A stretch of DNA of 64,000 nucleotides, taken from NCBI GenBank assembly GCA_022376925.1, contig JAIOJX010000028.1, positions 73,745,001 through 73,809,000 of the forward strand. The letters are read 5' to 3'. The notes under the pieces are model-generated. The model had not been told where the DNA came from and did no database searches. It was given only the letters and a program-made list of their open reading frames with translations. Made by a program: the position numbers and the translations under genes. The DNA comes from Tragulus kanchil. Its lineage: Eukaryota; Chordata; Mammalia; Artiodactyla; Tragulidae. This document shows positions 60,131-64,000 of the stretch, in pieces. Each line of letters begins with the position of its first letter. The first letter of the stretch is position 1.

Positions 60131-60576
60131 AAAAAATAGCAAATGAACACAAAAGAAAACAAATGAACTTGTTTACAAACAGAAATAGAGTGACAGATAT
60201 AGAAAAAAAGCAGGGTTATGGGGGGGAGGGAAAATGCCGGAAGGGGCGGGTAGGGGATAAACTGGGAGACTGAGATTAACAAAAACAAACTACTATATAT
60301 AACATAGACAATCAATAAGGGTCTACTGGATAGCACAAGGAACTCTAGTCAATACTCTATAATTACCTACATAGGAAAAGAATCTTAAAATAGAGTTGAT
60401 AATATGTATAGCTGATTCATGTTGCCGTTCACCTAAAACTAACATAACATTGTAAATTTGCTATACTACAATAAAAATTTTAAAATAAAAAGAGCAAATT
60501 AAACTCAAAGTAAGTAGAAGAAAGAATAAAGTATGGGTTCTACCTATCATAGCTTACTTTACACAGGTGCAGACTT

Positions 60577-60945
60577 AGAAAACAGTCTGGGGCTTCCCCT
60601 GGTGGTCCAGTGGGTAAGGACACCGCCTTGCAGTACAAGGGGCGCCGGTTCGAGCCCTGGCCTGGGAAGATCCCACGTGCCGCGGAGCGGCTGGACTGAT
60701 GTGTCCAATCACCGAGCCGGAGCTCTGGAGCACATGCACCCAGAGCCGGTGCTCTGCAAGCACAGATGCCACCATGATGGGAGGCCCACAGGAGCCAAAG
60801 AAGAAGACAAATGAAAATAGAGAAATTAAAGACCAATAGAAGTGGCCCGCCCACGCCCCTCCCTCCCCAACCCGACTCCCGCCCAAAAGTAAATAAATGA
60901 ATAAATCTTAAAAAAAAAAGAAAAGAAAGAAAGAAAACAGTCTGG
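60577..60945 (+). mobile_element. tRNA-Glu SINE (second copy of 59401-59769)
   Basis: Same element and same target-site duplication, in the second D16 unit. Only the A-rich tail differs. Confidence 0.95.
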
Positions 60946-61132
60946 ATGATTTTTCCTTTTCACTTTCATTAAATGAGTAGGTGAGGTGCAGCATAGTGCA
61001 CCTCACTCATGGTGGTTTCCACAACATAAATGTTGTTCCTTCCTCACAATTTACAAAGCTTCCTCTTCTGAAATCATTTCTCAGTAATCACTCAACTTCT
61101 TTTGGCCTCAGTAGGTCATTCTACTGAGTTTA

Positions 61133-61338
61133 GGGCTACCCTGGTGGCTCATATGTTAAAGAATCTTCCTGCCATGCAGGGGACTGGGTTCAATCCCTGG
61201 GTGGGGAAGATCCCCTGGAGAAGGAAATGGCAACCTACTCTAGTATTCTTCCCTGGGGAATCCTATAGACAGAGGAGCCTGATGGGCTATAGTCCATAGG
61301 CTCACGAAGAGTTGGACATGACTTGAGTGACTTTCACA
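61133..61338 (+). mobile_element. Bov-tA SINE, second copy
   Basis: Same SINE as 59958, here complete to GAGTTGGACATGACTTGAGT. Confidence 0.93.
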
Positions 61339-61544
61339 TACATACACACCTAGAGTTGGTGCACATATATTTCATTTGAAAAAGTTTATAATAAGGAAAA
61401 TAAACATTTTTGTTGCCATGTCCAATAAATTGTGCAAAACAATTGCTGTATTATAAGTCAAAAAAATTAAAAAGTAAAAAATGAATGAAATGGAACATTT
61501 TTAAACTAATAAAACTTAGTCACTGGTAACAAAAAAAAAAAATG

Positions 61545-62158
61545 AGATTCACAAATTCTAGTTTCAAGCTAAAGAGAGAAAATACAAATTACCAATAGTG
61601 GGACTGAAAGAAAGGACATCTCTACAGACACTATAGATATTAGGATAACAAAACAATATTACATATAATTCAATGCCAAAAATTTCAGCCACTTGGATGA
61701 AATGGAAAATTTTCTCAGTAGATATATTTAAAAATCTGAGATGAAAGAACCAAGTGAATGAAATTAAGTCTGTAATTCAAAATTTTCCCATGGAGAAAAA
61801 CAGTAGGAAGATTGTCATACTGGAAAATGTTGCCAATTATTTAAGGAAAATATATCATCAATCCCACACAAACTCTTTCTAAAAGTAGAGGAGAAGGAAA
61901 TGCTTATCAACTCATTAGTCAAAAGAAAAAAAAAAAAACATTATAAAATAGACTACAGAGCTGAATCTTTTGTGACTATAGATTCAAAAATTTTAAATAG
62001 AGTACTATATATAGTAATGTATAAAAAGCATAATATAGCAGTAACAAGTAGGACTTATTTCAGGAAAAGAATATTGGTTTCACACAGGAAATCAATCAAT
62101 GTAACTTACCACATTAACAGATAAGTAGAAAATTATTCAATCCTTTCAATAGACATAG
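61545..62158 (+). mobile_element. Old L1 ORF2 fragment, first copy
   Basis: RT-region remnants: CACTTGGATGAAATGGAAAA, CCACACAAACTCTTTCTAAA, AGGACTTATTTCAGG and AAATCAATCAATGTAACTTA in L1 order. Frame broken. Confidence 0.75.
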
Positions 62159-62294
62159 GCACCTCACTCATGGTGGTTTCCACAACATAAATGTTGTTCC
62201 TTCCTCACATTTTACAAAGCTTCCTCTTCTGAAATCATTTCTCAGTAATCACTCAACTTCTTTTGGCCACAGTAGGTCATTCTACTGAGTTTAG

Positions 62295-62500
62295 GGCTAC
62301 CCTGGTGGCTCATATGTTAAAGAATCTTCCTGCCATGCAGGGGACTGGGTTCAATCCCTGGGTGGGGAAGATCCCCTGGAGAAGGAAATGGCAACCTACT
62401 CTAGTATTCTTCCCTGGGGAATCCTATAGACAGAGGAGCCTGATGGGCTATAGTCCATAGGCTCACGAAGAGTTGGACATGACTTGAGTGACTTTCACAT
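62295..62500 (+). mobile_element. Bov-tA SINE, third copy
   Basis: Same SINE as 59958 and 61133, in the second D17 unit. Confidence 0.93.
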
Positions 62501-62705
62501 ACATACACACCTAGAGTTGGTGCACATATATTTCATTTGAAAAAGTTTATAATAAGGAAAATAAACATTTTTGTTGCCATGTCCAATAAATTGTGCAAAA
62601 CAATTGCTGTATTATAAGTCAAAAAAATTAAAAAGTAAAAAATGAATGAAATGGAACATTTTTAAACTAATAAAACTTAGTCACTGGTAACAAAAAAAAA
62701 AAATG

Positions 62706-63345
62706 AGATTCACAAATTCTAGTTTCAAGCTAAAGAGAGAAAATACAAATTACCAATAGTGGGACTGAAAGAAAGGACATCTCTACAGACACTATAGATA
62801 TTAGGATAACAAAACAATATTACATATAATTCAATGCCAAAAATTTCAGCCACTTGGATGAAATGGAAAATTTTCTCAGTAGATATATTTAAAAATCTGA
62901 GATGAAAGAACCAAGTGAATGAAATTAAGTCTGTAATTCAAAATTTTCCCATGGAGAAAAACAGTAGGAAGATTGTCATACTGGAAAATGTTGCCAATTA
63001 TTTAAGGAAAATATATCATCAATCCCACACAAACTCTTTCTAAAAGTAGAGGAGAAGGAAATGCTTATCAACTCATTAGTCAAAAGAAAAAAAAAAAAAC
63101 ATTATAAAATAGACTACAGAGCTGAATCTTTTGTGACTATAGATTCAAAAATTTTAAATAGAGTACTATATATAGTAATGTATAAAAAGCATAATATAGC
63201 AGTAACAAGTAGGACTTATTTCAGGAAAAGAATATTGGTTTCACACAGGAAATCAATCAATGTAACTTACCACATTAACAGATAAGTAGAAAATTATTCA
63301 ATCCTTTCAATAGACATAGGAAAAATATTTTATAAATTCAATATC
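62706..63345 (+). mobile_element. Old L1 ORF2 fragment, second copy
   Basis: Repeat of 61545-62158, extending slightly further (AAAAATATTTTATAAATTCA) before unrelated sequence. Confidence 0.75.
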
Positions 63346-63355
63346 CCTTCTTATA

Positions 63356-63729
63356 AAAAAATGTCATCAGGGCTTCCCCTGGTGGTCCAGTGGATAAGGA
63401 CACCGCCTTGCAGTGCAAGGGGCGCCAGTTCGATCCCTGGCCTGGGAAGATCCCATGTGCCGCAGAGCGGCTGGACCAATGTGTCCAATTACGGAGCCGG
63501 AGCTCTGGAGCGCATGCACCCAGAGCCGGCGCTCTGAAACGACAGACGCCACCGCGATGGGAGGCCCACAGGAGCCAAAGAACAAAGACGGATGAAAATA
63601 GAGAAATGAAAGACCAATAGAAGTGGCCCGCCCGCTTCCCTCCCTCCCCAACCCGACCCCTGCCCAAAATAAATAAATAAATAAATCTTTAAAATTAAAA
63701 AAAAAATAAATGATTAAAAAATGTCATCA
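63356..63729 (+). mobile_element. tRNA-Glu SINE (distinctive body), full length
   Basis: SINE 63370-63715 with target-site duplication AAAAAATGTCATCA (63356-63369, 63716-63729). Intact tRNA head with B-box GGTTCGATCCC, tail AAATAAATAAATAAATCTTT. The 94-109 residue frames across it are SINE shadows. Confidence 0.95.
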
Positions 63730-64000
63730 AGTTACAAATAAAGACTAACACTTCCTCTTTTTTGATAATAAGCTCTACTAAGATTACAGATCCTTCTAAA
63801 CACATGGAATGTTACTTTTCAGGTCTAGGTTTCCCTTCCATCTGATAATGCTACTGACACCTGAAATTCTCTAATTGTTACAGTTATGCTAGACAAATAA
63901 ATAAGAAATTTAAATATAAAAGTATCTGGACAGCTATCAAGGAATGTTATCTGCATATTTGCCTTGTTTTTACTACTAAACTACTCAGGATTAGAACCCC
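63730..64000. other. No recognisable feature
   Basis: Unique AT-rich sequence to the right edge. Confidence 0.5.

Larger units (their letters stand above)
58956..61308. repeat. Direct tandem duplication D16 (offset 1175-1176 bp)
   Basis: Copies 58956-60130 and 60131-61308. The first about 60 bases of copy 2 carry several errors (AATAGCAAATGAACACAAAA for AATAGAAATGAACACAAATG; an AAAAAAAG run for AAAACAAA). Chained with D15 and D17. Confidence 0.95.
60998..63320. repeat. Direct tandem duplication D17 (unit 1161 bp)
   Basis: Copies 60998-62158 and 62159-63320. Two substitutions near the start of copy 2 (CACATTTTAC for CACAATTTAC; GGCCACAG for GGCCTCAG). Nothing else seen to differ. Chained with D16, so its first about 310 bases occur three times. 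Confidence 0.95.

Noticed and set aside
3099..63320. Duplications as a novel biological amplification system
   Set aside because: Uniform unit size, no boundary motif, independence from content and inward-facing errors all fit assembly overlaps better.

Overview
The window is repeat-rich, AT-rich, non-coding mammalian DNA from a ruminant. The evidence is BovB (RTE) retrotransposon pieces, many Bov-tA/Bov-A SINE copies, a CHR-type tRNA-Glu SINE, and artiodactyl-style L1 tails. I see no host protein-coding gene. Nearly all longer open frames are retrovirus, L1, BovB or SINE sequence. A second, young-looking tRNA-Glu SINE with a distinctive body, and L1 3' ends unlike the cattle L1 I remember, suggest a ruminant outside the best-known bovids. 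That placement is inference.

Layout. 1-1140: the 3' part of a plus-strand L1, abutting (probably inserted in) an LTR. 1146-13423: a degenerate class II (betaretrovirus-like) endogenous retrovirus on the minus strand, with 5' LTR, Lys-type primer site, gag, dUTPase/protease, pol, env, polypurine tract and partial 3' LTR. It is interrupted by two SINEs and by a composite U6 snRNA + L1 insertion. 13424-14484: Bov-A scrap and BovB 3' end. 14488-27000: SINEs, an old L1 ORF2 fragment, another BovB end, L2 and MIR relics. 27000-46890: L2, MIR, SINEs, an LTR-like relic and long stretches without recognisable content. 46895-64000: old L1 fragments, SINEs and simple repeats.

The dominant large-scale structure is 17 head-to-tail direct duplications, nearly all with a unit of 1.0-1.2 kb, scattered over the whole window and totalling about 19 kb of redundant sequence. 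They ignore the identity of the underlying sequence, and some chain so that a segment occurs three times. Mismatches, small deletions and filler bases concentrate at the internal junction, not at the outer ends. That polarity is what unmerged overlapping contig ends would give, so I read them as assembly false duplications. The underlying locus is then probably about 45 kb, and the retrovirus has one integrase/env region and one nucleocapsid region.

The most interesting biology is the U6-L1 chimeric retrotransposition into gag, flanked by one target-site duplication, and the distinctive SINE family with six independent insertions. All comparisons were made by eye; no alignment or database search was run.
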